Positions 24,095 to 34,405 of a DNA stretch of 64,000 nucleotides are shown one piece after another (the stretch's first letter is position 1; the number at the start of each line of letters is the position of its first letter). A model generated the notes under the pieces. It was not told where the DNA came from. It saw only the letters and a list, made by a program, of their open reading frames with translations, and searched no databases. A program made the translations under genes and the position numbers. This DNA is from Methanomassiliicoccaceae archaeon (GTDB lineage: Archaea; Thermoplasmatota; Thermoplasmata; Methanomassiliicoccales; Methanomethylophilaceae). The stretch is taken from the NCBI GenBank assembly GCA_003555025.1, contig PWHV01000008.1:41526-105525 (forward strand), in the 5' to 3' direction.

Positions 24095-25979
24095 ATGTCG
24101 ATGAAGAGAGAATCGGTTATTGTTCCCGTTATGTTACTGGCCATGCTCTAGACCCCTTTGGCATCATCTGACATTGAAGCGGTACCGGGCGACAGCCCGT
24201 GATGCCCCGATACTGATCGAAGACCTCGAAGGCCTTGATGCCATAAGGAACGACCTTGAGGCCCATTACACCCTCGCCAACGACATCGACGCAAGCGCCA
24301 CCCTCGACCCGAACTACAATGACGGCAAGGGCTGGAATCCTATCGGCAGCGAGAGCCACTCCTTCAGCGGGACCTTCGACGGCGACGGCCACACCATATC
24401 CCGCTTCTTCATCAACCGCATTTCGACCAACCATATCAGCCTCTTCGGCTTCACGTCCGACATGGCTGAGATCAAGAACATCGGCCTGGTGGATGTGGAT
24501 GTCAGTGGCAACTCCGGGGTGGGCGGCCTCGTCGGCATAAACGATGGCAAAGTGAATACTGCCCATTTCGTCGGTCCTGTGCTAGCTACCGGAGCCAACG
24601 TAGGTGGCCAGATCGGAGTTAATAATGGAACAGTGGAGAACTCCTACTGGAACAACGAGACCTCGGGACAGCTGACCAGCGCTGGAGGGGAGGGCAGGAA
24701 CACCTCTGACATGAACGACAAGTCCCGTTCGTGGGCTGGGATTTCGATTAGTTATGGGGGATGACTGCTCGGGCGGACCATCCTGCCCTCACCGGAGTGA
24801 CGGCCTTAGTGACCGATCTGGAAGTGATGACCGATCCCCGTCTCGAGTATGATTTCAACGATGAACTCGACCTCGAGCAGCTCCAGGCCAACCTGACCGG
24901 GAGCGACGGCCTGGAGGAGACCGTGCATTTCGAGAACTTTTCCGCCTATGGCATAACCGTCACCATACCCGACGGCAAAATTCTGGCCAACGCTGACGAT
25001 GGTGAGAATATCACCGTGACCCACGAGGACTCCGGGGAGAGCGACGATACCTCCGAGCTCGTGATAAACCCCGTGGTGACCGTTGTGGATGTGGAAAGGC
25101 AGCCTGAATTGGCTTACATAGAGGGCGATGCCCTGAACCTGGGCGACATGGTGGTCAACCTCACCCGTTCCGACGGAAGCTGGAACTTGGTCCGTATGAA
25201 TAGTTCGACGCCAACGACATAGTGGCCGATCCTGCCAACGGCTCCACTCTGACCTGGGCGGCCCACGACAACACCGTGGTGACGGTGACCTACAACGCTG
25301 ACCTATAAAATGAGACCAGGACATTGTCGGTGGGCTCGGTGGTCGTCGGCCTCAGTATCGAGTCCCCGTCCACCAAGGCCGCGTACGACTATGGCGAAGA
25401 GGTCGACCTTGAAGGATTGGTGGCGAACCTCAGCTGGTCCGACGGCACATCCGCCTTGGTGGTTTTCATCGATTTCGGCGATAACATCAGCACCGACCCT
25501 CACCAAGGCCACACGCTCACCCATGACAACGAGGCCGTCACCGTGACTCACACCGATTCCGGGGAGAGCGACACTTTCACCATCAGCGTCAACGTCATCA
25601 TGACCTCGGTGTCGGTGGGTGCCCAGCCGCAATTGGAGTACACGAAAGGCAACGAGCTCGACCTGAGCGACATAGTCATGACCTTGGGCTGGTCCGACGG
25701 CATGTCAACCGATGTGACCTTGGCGCAGTTCGAGGACAATGGTCTCGTGGCCGCTCCGGCGCACGGCCGCGGGCTGACCGTCGTCGATTACCACGGAACG
25801 GCTGTGACCGTCACTTACGACGGCGATATGAGCACCGACACCGAAACGTTGACGTGGCCGTCCTCCTGCTTGATGACGACCCTGAAGAGGATGATGACGA
25901 CATCTGCATGGGCGTCCTGGCGATGGCGGCCCTGATGCTGACCGCGCTGCCGGTCATGCTGGTTCACTGCAGGCGATGA
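24095..25979 (+). pseudogene. Decayed surface protein gene (signal peptide, GLUG repeats, Ig-like repeats, C-terminal helix)
   Basis: Pieces of one secreted protein can be read across several frames. ATG 24095 starts a signal peptide (MSMKRESVIVPVMLLAML) that is broken by TAG at 24149 and a frameshift near 24200. Next comes YTLANDIDAS followed by GLUG-type repeats (GGLVGINDGKV, GGQIGVNNGTVENSYWN), then a stop or shift near 24762. Three or four bacterial Ig-like repeats follow (pattern LEYTKGNELDLSDIVMTLGW, then VTVTYDG) with a shift near 25200, TAA near 25306 and a shift near 25855. A final C-terminal helix (MGVLAMAALMLTALPVMLVH) ends at TGA 25977-25979. At least five disruptions make it non-functional unless sequencing errors are unusually dense here. 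Confidence 0.75.
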
Positions 25980-26173
25980 TCTAGGTCCGGGAGTTCAGTA
26001 AGAAGGGCATTGTCGGTCTGGTCTGCAGAAGCCAATCTGCATGTGAGCGAGGGCATACGCGATGATTTCCCCTAATGCGATGAAACGGAGTCATCTCAAA
26101 TCCGGGACCCACGATTTCTTATCGTTTAGTAGGGGAAAAGTTTGCTTATATGCTGTTGACCGTGTATGCATAC
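25980..26173 (+). promoter_or_regulatory. Upstream region of the first C25-type gene: inverted repeat and TATA box
   Basis: A perfect 9-bp inverted repeat TTTCCCCTA (26066-26074) and TAGGGGAAA (26130-26138) is separated by 55 nt. It ends just before gcttatatgc (26144-26153), a TATA box whose distance to ATG 26174 (about 26 nt) implies a leaderless message. The position of the right arm next to the TATA/BRE fits a regulator site or a looped pair of sites. Confidence 0.5.
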
Positions 26174-29100
26174 ATGGAGGCCGTGCTCTATGGGGCGTCA
26201 TGGAGGGACAGGAAGGCTACCGGCCTTAGGCTATTGGCCGTAGCCCTGGCGCTGTCCCTCCTCCTCACTGGCCTCCCCCTGTTCACCGGGTCCACATCCC
26301 CCACGTACCTGACGCACGAGGTGAGCTTCAGTTTCCCCATGGCAGAGCTCACCGGATCCGAGCACAGGCCGTTCCACGTGGCGGGTACGGAGATCGGCGT
26401 TCCCGGGGGCTCCTCGCACGAGCTCCCGATGCTCAGCCAGGAGGTGGCCCTGCCTATCGGGGCGAAGACCATCGCCGGACTGAGGATAAGCCATTCCGAC
26501 CCCGTCCCGTTGGGCGAGTTCGAGATACCCTCGCTGAGTTATGCGAACAGCCATGGCAGCTCGTCGGGAGAGGAATCATCGTTGGCCTATGCCGGGCCGG
26601 TGCATCATCGGGACGGCGTGCCCAACGTGCCGCTCTCCGTCACGCCGATAGCATATCACGACGACGGCAGCGCTTACTTCCATGAGACGGTGACGGTGGA
26701 GATCCTCTACGAAGAGGGGCCGGTCAGGACGACCTCCTCCAGCTCCGAGCTGCATCACTCCGGTCCGGAGCTGCTGTCCGGGAACTACGACATGCTGATG
26801 ATAACCTCCACCTCTTTGGAGGAGGAGTTCGAGAGGCTGGAGCGCTGGAGGTCCGCCCTGGGCATAGATGCGAGGGTCTACACCACCAGCCAGGTGGCGG
26901 CGTTGTATCCCGACCGCAGCCTGTCGGAGGCCGTCCGCGCCTTCGCCTGGAGCCAGCACAATGCCAGCGACATTGATTACCTTTTGCTGGGCGGAGATGC
27001 CAGCGTCGTCCCCGCTCATAAGATCACCCTCACCGCCGGGGAGTACACCGAGGACATACCCTCCGACCTCTACTACGGAGCGTACGGCGGGGGAGCGGAC
27101 TGGTCCAACTCGTTCAATCCCGTGGCCGACGTGCTCGTGGGCAGGATCCCGGTTTCGGATGCCGAAGGGGCGAAGAATTATGTGGACAAGGTGATCGCCT
27201 ATGAGACCCACTCCGCTGGCGATGAGTACCTTGACAATGTCTCGTTCCTCGGCGAATACCTCGACGAGCGCGTGTGGGGCGGCGACGTGAAGGATACCAA
27301 CGAGCAGTTCGTCCCCGAGGACCGTGAGCTGACGAAATACTACGAGCGCGACGAGGGGAAAATGAGCTTCGATCAGATCAAGCCCCTGGTCGAGGAGTCG
27401 CACATCATCAACAACCTCGGTCACGGCGACTACGATTTCCTCGCCACCCTGAGGAGCTCCAACGTTAAGGACATCGACAACGACGCTCCTTACATCTGGT
27501 ACAGCCAGGGATGCCATGTGGGCGGCTTCGACCGCGGCTCGGTCTCCAACGCCATGCTCGCCGATGAGAAAAACTCGGTGGCCAACATCGTCAACTCCCG
27601 TTTCGGCTGGTACATCAGCAGCAGCGACCCGGACGCCTACATCAGCGGCCCCTCGAACATCTTCGACATGGCCTTCATGGAACGGGTCTTCGACACCGAG
27701 GACAGCCTCGGCCGGGTGCACCAGGACGCCAAGGAGACGCAGATCGAGAACCTTGACGACCAGTACATCCGCTGGGTCTATGCGACGCTCAACCTTCTCG
27801 GCGACCCCGCACTGCGCATCGGCGGCTATGACGAGATGCCGTCCATGGATATGGTCGCCACCAACGACGCGGAGCTGGAGCTGATGGTACAGGAAAACGA
27901 GGAATGGTCTGGCAGCGGCACCGCCGCCGACCCCTACCGGATATCCGGCGTTACATTCGATGAAAGGGGGGGCTGCAGCATCACCCTGGAGAACACCACC
28001 AATCACGTTCTCATAGAGGGGAACGAGTTCCTCGGCTTCGGTGGTGGGATATCTCTCGCCGGAGTGAGCAACGTCACCGTCAAGGACAACCTCTTCTCGG
28101 GGAAGGAGTCCGCCATATGCATCGGCTCCTCGTCCGCGGTGGCGTTGGAGAACAACACCTTCGATGACAACCAGGAGGCGATCTCCGCCGAGTCCTCGGA
28201 GCTCCGGATAACCAACAACACCCTGGTCAGCGGTAACGTCCTCGGCCTGATCTCGACGGACTCCAAGCTCACGGTGGAGAACAACATATTCTCCCGCGGC
28301 CCGTCCTACGCCATCATGATGGAGGGCGACGACAGCGCAGTGAGGAACAACAGCTTCGTGGAGAACAACGGCACCACCGTGTGGGAGCAAGGGGAGCAGG
28401 CGTACAATGACGGCGTAAACGACTGGAGTGGAAACTGGTGGAGCGACCTCGCCGGCGCGGCGGAGTATTCCCTCGCCGGCGATGGCGCCGACGCATCGCC
28501 GTTGGAGGACAACATCAACGACCCCCCGGAATTCACCGACGAGATCCCTCCTTCGGCTTATTCGACCCAGCTGCTCGACCTTAGCGCCGAGGCCGCCTCC
28601 GGCGTTGACCTCTACCGGGCGAGCGTCGGCGGCGATACGTTCTCCACCCTCTACGAGGCGGAGGTAAAGGCCGGGGACCTCGGACTCGGGTTCGGAGAGA
28701 ACAACGTCACCGTGAAGGCTTACAGCGGCCAGGGCAACCTGGGCATCCTCAACTTCAGCATCGATTATCTCACCGACCTGCAGATCCTGAACATCACCCA
28801 TCCCAGCGAATTTCACTTAAACTCCTCGACCAACACGCTGAATTGGAGCGTGGATGACCCGGACGAGGTCGTCCGCTACGAGTACCGCATCGACAGAGAC
28901 GCTTGGTCGGAGACCGAGGAGCAGGAGGTCACGCTCTCGCTCGAGGACGGAGAGCACATCCTCCGGGTGAGGGCCTACAACGGCGACGGCAATTTCAGCT
29001 TCGCCCGTGCCGAGTTCTTCATCGACACCGTCGACCCGCGGATGAGCATCGAGTCGCCTCTGCATGGAAAGGTGCTGCCGACCTCCGAGTGGCAGCTGAC

Positions 29101-31045
29101 CTGGAGCGCCTACGACGTCGGTCAGGAGCCCTCCGGCCTAGACCGTTTCGAATTGGACCTGGACGGCGTGACCAGCGTCCTGCCGGCCGACGCTCGCAAC
29201 CACTCCTTGGAGCTTGATGAAGGTGAGAGGCAGATCGTCCTCCGCGCCGTCGACAAGGCGGGCAACGACGCCGAGGATAACGTCACGGTCATCGTGGACA
29301 GCTCCGGTCCGCAGGTCTCCATCGACACGCCGGAAGGGCATCCGCGCGTCGGCGCCTCCACCGCCCTCAGCTGGGAGGTCAGCGACGAGGGGAGCGGCGT
29401 GGACCGCGTGCTCATGCGCATCAACGGCGGCGAGCCGGTGGACGTCACCGGTGAGGCCAGCCGTCACCTCGAAGACCTGGAGGAAGGCCATCACCTGGTG
29501 GAGCTTGTCGCCTATGACGCCATAGGCAACCGGGGGAGCGCGAGCATCGGCATCGTCATCGGCGAGTCGCCGACCATATTCGACGTGACATCGCCGAAGA
29601 ACGGCCATGCCGGCAGGCCGGCGGAGATCTCCTGGGACGTTTGGGGCGAGGGCGATTTCACCTTCGGTTACGTCCTCGATGGGACTGAGGTGCCGGTGGG
29701 CGGGGCGCTCAACGCCTCCCTTGACCTGGATGAGGGGGAGCACGACATCATCATATGGGCCCATTGCTCCGACAGCGATGCCAACCACACCCGCCATCTT
29801 AACCTGACGGTGATAGAGGACACTCCCGCGCTGGCATGGACCTCTCCCGCGGAAGGGCATGACGACCATCTGTTCGACGTCCCGATTAAGGTGCAGTACC
29901 GCGACCCGGCGCTCATGGACCGCCTCACCAGCTCGGCCAAGCTTCTCGAGGACGACGGCTATCAGATACCGGGGGCGATTAAATGGACTGCGAACGGTAC
30001 TCTGGTCTTCGAGCCGCATGAGAGGCTGGACAATCCTCAGGGATTCACCCTCCGTGTCGAGTCGACCGATCTCGCTGCCAATGTCAGGACCGACAACATC
30101 TCCTTCTCCACCCGGGCTCTGAGCGAGCCCGGGAGGCCAGTGGCCGTGGAGGCATCACCGGAGGCAAGCTGGACCGGCGTATACAACCACCTCGGCTGGG
30201 AGGAGCCCTACGACGACGGCGGCTATCCCACCGACCTCCACCCGCTGGTCTACACCGTGTACCGCCATGACGGCGACGGCAACTGGAGCCGCATCGGCAG
30301 CACCGGGTCGCTCAGCTTCGTGGACCGCAACGGCATCGTCTCCGGCGAAACCTATCATTACTACGTCACAGCCAGCAACATAGTGGGCGAGAGCGGTCCT
30401 TCGATATCGGCCCAGGCGGATGCCGCGGAGGAGCTGGAGGATCTGGACAGGATGCTGTCTTTCGTCGGCTTCCTTATGACGGCGCACCCGCTGCAATTAC
30501 AGATGTTCATGCAGTTCAGCATCGAAGGCGTGGAGTCGTTCCTGTCCTGGTTCGAGGCTTCGGGGCTGCCTTTGCTGGAGGAGGCCTGGGCCGTGCTCGA
30601 GGCCTCGGCCCGGGACCTGCACTCGCTGCTGGAGGAGGCCAGCGAGACCATCGTCGCCATCGCCGCCGAACATGGGGTGGACATCTCTTGGCTCAACGCC
30701 TACCTGCTCGGCCTCATGATCCTTCTGACCTCGCTTCTCTTCCTGTTCATGACAGCGCGGAGGCTCGGGCGGAGGCGGAATCTTGAGCCTGAGCCGGTAC
30801 GGAGAACGGCGGAGCGCACCGGCCCCGCCGTGCAACGCCGTCGCGGGAAGCCCTCAGCCAGCGAGTCCCACAGCGAGGCGTACCGCCAAGCCCAGGAAGT
30901 CCTCCGGGATGAGCTGGAGGAGCTTGACCGACTGCTTGAGGACGGAGAGATAGACGAGAAGGAGCACCGCGAGCGGACCAAGGACATAGTCAAGCGCCTT
31001 TCCGCCGTGCACCTGTCGGAGTTCCTCTACGGCAGAGAGGAATAG
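26174..31045 (+). CDS. Gingipain-like (peptidase C25) surface protein with beta-helix, Ig-like and FN3 domains
   Basis: 1,623-aa cell-surface protein. An N-terminal signal/anchor helix (about 19-40) is followed by a C25 peptidase-like domain (about 200-560) with the catalytic pair H417 (NNLGHGDYD) and C447 (WYSQGCHVGGFD). A right-handed beta-helix follows (about 590-760, repeats such as LENNTFDDN, VENNIFSRG), then several Ig-like repeats (for example FIDTVDPRMSIESPLHGKVL) and an FN3 domain (YTVYRHDGDGNWSRIGSTG). A membrane helix near 1508-1532 and a basic linker lead to a cytoplasmic SHOCT-like tail (ELDRLLEDGEIDEKEHRERT). Start 26174 is preferred over 26150 because of the TATA position. The stop is TAG, rare in this window. 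It is a full-length paralogue of the gene at 42880. Confidence 0.85.
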   Translation: MEAVLYGASWRDRKATGLRLLAVALALSLLLTGLPLFTGSTSPTYLTHEVSFSFPMAELTGSEHRPFHVAGTEIGVPGGSSHELPMLSQEVALPIGAKTIAGLRISHSDPVPLGEFEIPSLSYANSHGSSSGEESSLAYAGPVHHRDGVPNVPLSVTPIAYHDDGSAYFHETVTVEILYEEGPVRTTSSSSELHHSGPELLSGNYDMLMITSTSLEEEFERLERWRSALGIDARVYTTSQVAALYPDRSLSEAVRAFAWSQHNASDIDYLLLGGDASVVPAHKITLTAGEYTEDIPSDLYYGAYGGGADWSNSFNPVADVLVGRIPVSDAEGAKNYVDKVIAYETHSAGDEYLDNVSFLGEYLDERVWGGDVKDTNEQFVPEDRELTKYYERDEGKMSFDQIKPLVEESHIINNLGHGDYDFLATLRSSNVKDIDNDAPYIWYSQGCHVGGFDRGSVSNAMLADEKNSVANIVNSRFGWYISSSDPDAYISGPSNIFDMAFMERVFDTEDSLGRVHQDAKETQIENLDDQYIRWVYATLNLLGDPALRIGGYDEMPSMDMVATNDAELELMVQENEEWSGSGTAADPYRISGVTFDERGGCSITLENTTNHVLIEGNEFLGFGGGISLAGVSNVTVKDNLFSGKESAICIGSSSAVALENNTFDDNQEAISAESSELRITNNTLVSGNVLGLISTDSKLTVENNIFSRGPSYAIMMEGDDSAVRNNSFVENNGTTVWEQGEQAYNDGVNDWSGNWWSDLAGAAEYSLAGDGADASPLEDNINDPPEFTDEIPPSAYSTQLLDLSAEAASGVDLYRASVGGDTFSTLYEAEVKAGDLGLGFGENNVTVKAYSGQGNLGILNFSIDYLTDLQILNITHPSEFHLNSSTNTLNWSVDDPDEVVRYEYRIDRDAWSETEEQEVTLSLEDGEHILRVRAYNGDGNFSFARAEFFIDTVDPRMSIESPLHGKVLPTSEWQLTWSAYDVGQEPSGLDRFELDLDGVTSVLPADARNHSLELDEGERQIVLRAVDKAGNDAEDNVTVIVDSSGPQVSIDTPEGHPRVGASTALSWEVSDEGSGVDRVLMRINGGEPVDVTGEASRHLEDLEEGHHLVELVAYDAIGNRGSASIGIVIGESPTIFDVTSPKNGHAGRPAEISWDVWGEGDFTFGYVLDGTEVPVGGALNASLDLDEGEHDIIIWAHCSDSDANHTRHLNLTVIEDTPALAWTSPAEGHDDHLFDVPIKVQYRDPALMDRLTSSAKLLEDDGYQIPGAIKWTANGTLVFEPHERLDNPQGFTLRVESTDLAANVRTDNISFSTRALSEPGRPVAVEASPEASWTGVYNHLGWEEPYDDGGYPTDLHPLVYTVYRHDGDGNWSRIGSTGSLSFVDRNGIVSGETYHYYVTASNIVGESGPSISAQADAAEELEDLDRMLSFVGFLMTAHPLQLQMFMQFSIEGVESFLSWFEASGLPLLEEAWAVLEASARDLHSLLEEASETIVAIAAEHGVDISWLNAYLLGLMILLTSLLFLFMTARRLGRRRNLEPEPVRRTAERTGPAVQRRRGKPSASESHSEAYRQAQEVLRDELEELDRLLEDGEIDEKEHRERTKDIVKRLSAVHLSEFLYGREE

Positions 31046-31100
31046 GCAGTTTTGCCGACCCCTCGGAAAAAGCATTTATCCGGCAAGGGGATGGAAGGCC

Positions 31101-32378
31101 ATGCGGGCAGCATCGGGTTTCGACACCCTCTTCGACCGTCCGGCGGCCAAAGTGGACCATTCCCAGCTCTGCGTCCTTTGCAAGGGCTCGAAGATGCTCT
31201 GCGGCAAGGACCGCTGCCCGCTGATGATCAAGTACCACTCGCAGACCAAGAGCATGAGGCTGGTGGAAGGGAGGGAGCTCGCTGGCTCCTCCCCGCCGGC
31301 AGTGTTCGTCGGCCGCCACGGATACCCGAAGGTGGACATAGGCCCGCTTCTCCCGCCGATCATGGGGGACACCTCGCTCATGGACACCCCGGAGAGATGG
31401 GTGGGCCGCAGCATCGATGAGATAGTCGACTTCCGCTACAGCCTGGTGCGGGGGAGGCACCGCATCGATGCCCGCGACTTCGCCTCCGCCGGGAGGCTGG
31501 CGGAGCAGGTGCAGGAGATCGCCCTCATGCGCGACCCTTCTGATGTGGAAGCGTCCTTCTCCCGCCGCCCCGGCGGCAGAATGGTCCTGGACGATGAGGT
31601 GCAGCCCTTCGGCCCCTCCGCCCCGCTGGAGAGGATGCGGACCGGCAACGGCCGCTATCACACCGACATCGAGAAAGCCTACTACGACACCGACCTCAAC
31701 GCCAGCGAGGCCATGGTCACCCTCTACGAGGACGGCACCCTCATATCGGACATCCAGAAGGCCCTTTCGGTGGGGACTCTGGGCACAGGCAAGAGACGGA
31801 GTTTCGTGCCCACCCGTTGGAGCATCACCGCCGTCGACGACACCGTGGGTAAGCACCTGCTGCGGACGACGAAGCACAACCCCGCCATCGACGAGTTCCG
31901 CATCTACCAATGGGAGGAGCTGGACAACCGCTGGTGCGTGCTGCTCATGCCCTGCAGCTGGAGGTACGAGCTCATCGAGGCATGGTATCCCGACACCACT
32001 TGGAACCCCTATGGACACGAGGTGTACATCATATCGGACCACGAGTTCCACGACGGCCGCAAGGAGTACGCGCGCATCGGGGGTTGCTACTACGCGGCGC
32101 GTATGGCCGTCAACGAACTGCTCATCAATGAGGGCCGCCAGGCGGGGGCGGTGATATTCCGCGAGGCCCATCCGGGCTACGTGATGCCTGTGGGGGTGTG
32201 GAATGTGAGGGAGAACGTCAGGGCCGCCCTCGCCACCCTCCCGCATCGCTACGAGTCCCTGGACCAGGCGCTTCAGCACGTCGACCATGTGATGGACATA
32301 CCCCGGCAGCGCTGGCTGTTCAACTCCGGCGTGCTCAAGGACATGCTGACGCAGAGGAGGCTGGATGACTTCAATTGA
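31101..32378 (+). CDS. nreA: NreA-type archaeal DNA repair protein with C-terminal PCNA-binding motif
   Basis: 425-aa archaeal Nre protein, which in Haloferax is needed for repair of DNA damage and binds PCNA. The N-terminal zinc motif is LCVLCKGSKMLCGKDRCPLM (C-x2-C...C-x4-C, about 24-43), and the family core includes FVGRHGYPKVDIGPLLPP. The protein ends in a PIP box QRRLDDFN (418-425; Q-x2-L-D-x-F), the expected PCNA contact. A TATA-like catttatcc sits about 24-32 nt upstream of ATG 31101. It overlaps the radical SAM gene by 14 nt, implying joint expression. Confidence 0.92.
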   Translation: MRAASGFDTLFDRPAAKVDHSQLCVLCKGSKMLCGKDRCPLMIKYHSQTKSMRLVEGRELAGSSPPAVFVGRHGYPKVDIGPLLPPIMGDTSLMDTPERWVGRSIDEIVDFRYSLVRGRHRIDARDFASAGRLAEQVQEIALMRDPSDVEASFSRRPGGRMVLDDEVQPFGPSAPLERMRTGNGRYHTDIEKAYYDTDLNASEAMVTLYEDGTLISDIQKALSVGTLGTGKRRSFVPTRWSITAVDDTVGKHLLRTTKHNPAIDEFRIYQWEELDNRWCVLLMPCSWRYELIEAWYPDTTWNPYGHEVYIISDHEFHDGRKEYARIGGCYYAARMAVNELLINEGRQAGAVIFREAHPGYVMPVGVWNVRENVRAALATLPHRYESLDQALQHVDHVMDIPRQRWLFNSGVLKDMLTQRRLDDFN

Positions 32379-33138
32379 CCTGCACCACTTTGCCGACATC
32401 GGCGTCCGCCGCCGACGGGAGGCCTCCTGCACGTCCGCTCTCACGCCGTCGCGCCTTCCAGGGCTGGAGCACGCCCTGAACCCCTACCGCGGCTGCGCCC
32501 ACGGCTGCGTGTACTGCTACGCCCCGGCGCTGACCCATATTCCTTGGGAGCAGTGGACCGACGCATTGCCGAAGAGGGGGCTGCTCCGCCTTTTGGCGAA
32601 GGAGCTGCGCAGCGCCGAGGGGGTCATCGGCGTGGGCACCGCCACCGACCCCTACCAGCCCCTGGAGGCCAGCACCGGCCTGACCCGCAACTGCCTGGAG
32701 CTCATATCCCGCAGCCGGGCGAGCGCTTGCGTGCACACCAAGTCGGACCTCGTCCTCCGCGACCTCGACTTGCTGCGGAGTATGGAGGCGGGGGTCACCG
32801 TTACCACCCTCGACGACACGGTCTCCAGAGCGCTGGAGCCGGGCGCCCCCATGCCAAGGAGGCGCCTGCGGGCGCTCCAGGGCCTCGTGTCCAGCGGCGT
32901 GGACGCCTTCGCCATGGTGGGCCCGGCGCTCTCCTGCCTGGAGGGAAGGGAGCGGGAGCTGATGGAGGCCATCGCCGCCACCGGCGTGCCGACGGTCATG
33001 GTGGATCCGCTCAACCTTCGCCCCGACCGCCGTTCCGAGCTCAACGGCCTCGACCTGCGCCCGGCCTCGGACGCCGTCATCGCTGTCCTCAAGAGGGAGG
33101 CGTCCACGTTGGGGATGGAATGCCGCGACGCGTTCTGA
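32365..33138 (+). CDS. Radical SAM protein, SplB-like
   Basis: 257-aa radical SAM enzyme of the SplB-like/Rv2578c group. The cluster motif C44-x3-C48-x2-C51 lies in NPYRGCAHGCVYCYAP, which is the typical form for that group. A conserved VGTATDPYQPLEA follows, then TKSDLVLRDLDLL and VTTLDDTVSRALEPGAP. The substrate is unknown; SplB itself repairs spore photoproduct, but most homologues lack the residues to assume that. The 14-nt overlap with nreA, a DNA repair gene, is suggestive of a repair role. Confidence 0.85.
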   Translation: MTSIDLHHFADIGVRRRREASCTSALTPSRLPGLEHALNPYRGCAHGCVYCYAPALTHIPWEQWTDALPKRGLLRLLAKELRSAEGVIGVGTATDPYQPLEASTGLTRNCLELISRSRASACVHTKSDLVLRDLDLLRSMEAGVTVTTLDDTVSRALEPGAPMPRRRLRALQGLVSSGVDAFAMVGPALSCLEGRERELMEAIAATGVPTVMVDPLNLRPDRRSELNGLDLRPASDAVIAVLKREASTLGMECRDAF

Positions 33139-33175
33139 GACGGCGGCATTTTTGAAATATGAGGTCGCCTTTACG

Positions 33176-34405
33176 ATGGACGGACTGATGCATATGGCCT
33201 TCAGGGAAGAGACCAAAGCGGCGATGGAGCATTTCGGTGGAGTTGTAGAGGAGCAGTTGGAGAGGGCGGAGGCGATGAAGGCCGCCGCCGATTGGACCGA
33301 CTACGACTCGCTGGACAGGATCGTCATCGGCGTCTGCGGCGGCGACGGCATCGGCCCGTACATCTCCGCCCACGCCCGCACCGTCCTCGAGGACCTCCTC
33401 TCCGAGGAGATCGCCGCCGGCAGGGTGGAGGTCAGGACCATCGAAGGCCTGACCATCGAGAACCGCGTCAAGGAGATGAAGGCCGTCCCCGACGCGGTGC
33501 TCGCCGAGCTCCGCGACTGCCATGTCATACTCAAAGGGCCGACGACCACGCCAAAGAAGGGCGACCCATGGCCCAACATCGAGAGCGCCAACGTCGCCAT
33601 GCGCCGCCATCTGGACCTCTTCGCCAACGTCCGGCCGGTGAAGATCCCGGAGAAGAGCATCGATTGGGTGTTCTTCCGGGAGAACACCGAGGGGTCCTAC
33701 GCGCTGGGCAGCAAAGGCGTGAACGTGACCGACGACGTATCCATCGACTTCTGCGTGACCACCGAGCAGGGCTCGGACCGCATCATCCGCTTGGCCTTCG
33801 ACTACGCCAAGCGCAATTCCATGGGCAAGGTCAGCGTGGTGACCAAGGCCAACGTGGTCAAGGCCACCGACGGCAAGTTCCTCGACGTCGCCGAGAGGGT
33901 GGCCAAGGAATTCCCCGAGGTGGAATGGGACGACTGGTTCATCGACATCATGACCGCCAAGCTGCTGGACCCCTACCGCGCCAAGGACTTCAAGGTCATG
34001 GTCCTCCCCAACCTCTACGGGGACATACTCACCGACGAGGCGGCGCAGATCCAAGGAGGCGTGGGCACCGCCGGCAGCGCCAACATCGGCAAGCGCCACG
34101 CCATGTTCGAAGCGATCCACGGCTCGGCGCCGCGGATGGTGGAGGAGGGCAGGGCGCAGTACGCCGACCCCTCATCGATGATTAAGGCGGCGGCGATGCT
34201 GCTGGCGCACATCGGCAGGCCGCAGCAGGCGCGGCGGCTGGAGATGGCCCTCGACGTCTGCGGCCAGTTCGAGAGGCGCCTGGCGATGACCGGGCGCTCC
34301 GACGGCGCCGACGGCGCGCTCTACGCCGATTACGTGCTGGAGACGGTCAAGGACCCCACTCTGGAGGATCGCTGGACCCGCCACAGGGAATCATTCAGCG
34401 CATGA
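33176..34405 (+). CDS. Isocitrate/isopropylmalate-type beta-decarboxylating dehydrogenase
   Basis: 409-aa member of the ICDH/IPMDH family, which oxidises and decarboxylates 2-hydroxy acids with NAD(P)+. Visible family motifs are VCGGDGIGPYIS, KGPTTTPKKGDPWPN, ANVRPV, RENTEGSYA, KANVVKATDGKF, the NLYGDILTDEAAQIQGGVG signature and the nucleotide-loop IHGSAPRM. Length and ENTEGSY favour isocitrate dehydrogenase, but homoisocitrate- or isopropylmalate-type activity is not excluded. The frame opens at TTG 33152; ATG 33176 is chosen because the AT-rich ttttgaaatatg lies about 20-25 nt upstream, giving a leaderless start. Confidence 0.85.
   Translation: MDGLMHMAFREETKAAMEHFGGVVEEQLERAEAMKAAADWTDYDSLDRIVIGVCGGDGIGPYISAHARTVLEDLLSEEIAAGRVEVRTIEGLTIENRVKEMKAVPDAVLAELRDCHVILKGPTTTPKKGDPWPNIESANVAMRRHLDLFANVRPVKIPEKSIDWVFFRENTEGSYALGSKGVNVTDDVSIDFCVTTEQGSDRIIRLAFDYAKRNSMGKVSVVTKANVVKATDGKFLDVAERVAKEFPEVEWDDWFIDIMTAKLLDPYRAKDFKVMVLPNLYGDILTDEAAQIQGGVGTAGSANIGKRHAMFEAIHGSAPRMVEEGRAQYADPSSMIKAAAMLLAHIGRPQQARRLEMALDVCGQFERRLAMTGRSDGADGALYADYVLETVKDPTLEDRWTRHRESFSA

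Noticed and set aside
24149..24151. TAG in the signal peptide read as pyrrolysine
   Set aside because: Pyrrolysine inside a hydrophobic signal helix makes little sense, and several frameshifts follow, so decay explains it better.
26150..26173. Earlier start (ATG 26150) for the first C25 gene
   Set aside because: It would lie within or next to the TATA box at 26144-26153; ATG 26174 is at the expected leaderless distance.
26576..28816. 746-codon open frame on the minus strand opposite the first C25 gene; similar long antisense frames at 34508-36361 and 53595-55277
   Set aside because: These are shadows produced by G/C-ending codons on the coding strand. They have no recognisable domains, odd composition and no ribosome-binding sites, while the plus strand shows clear families.
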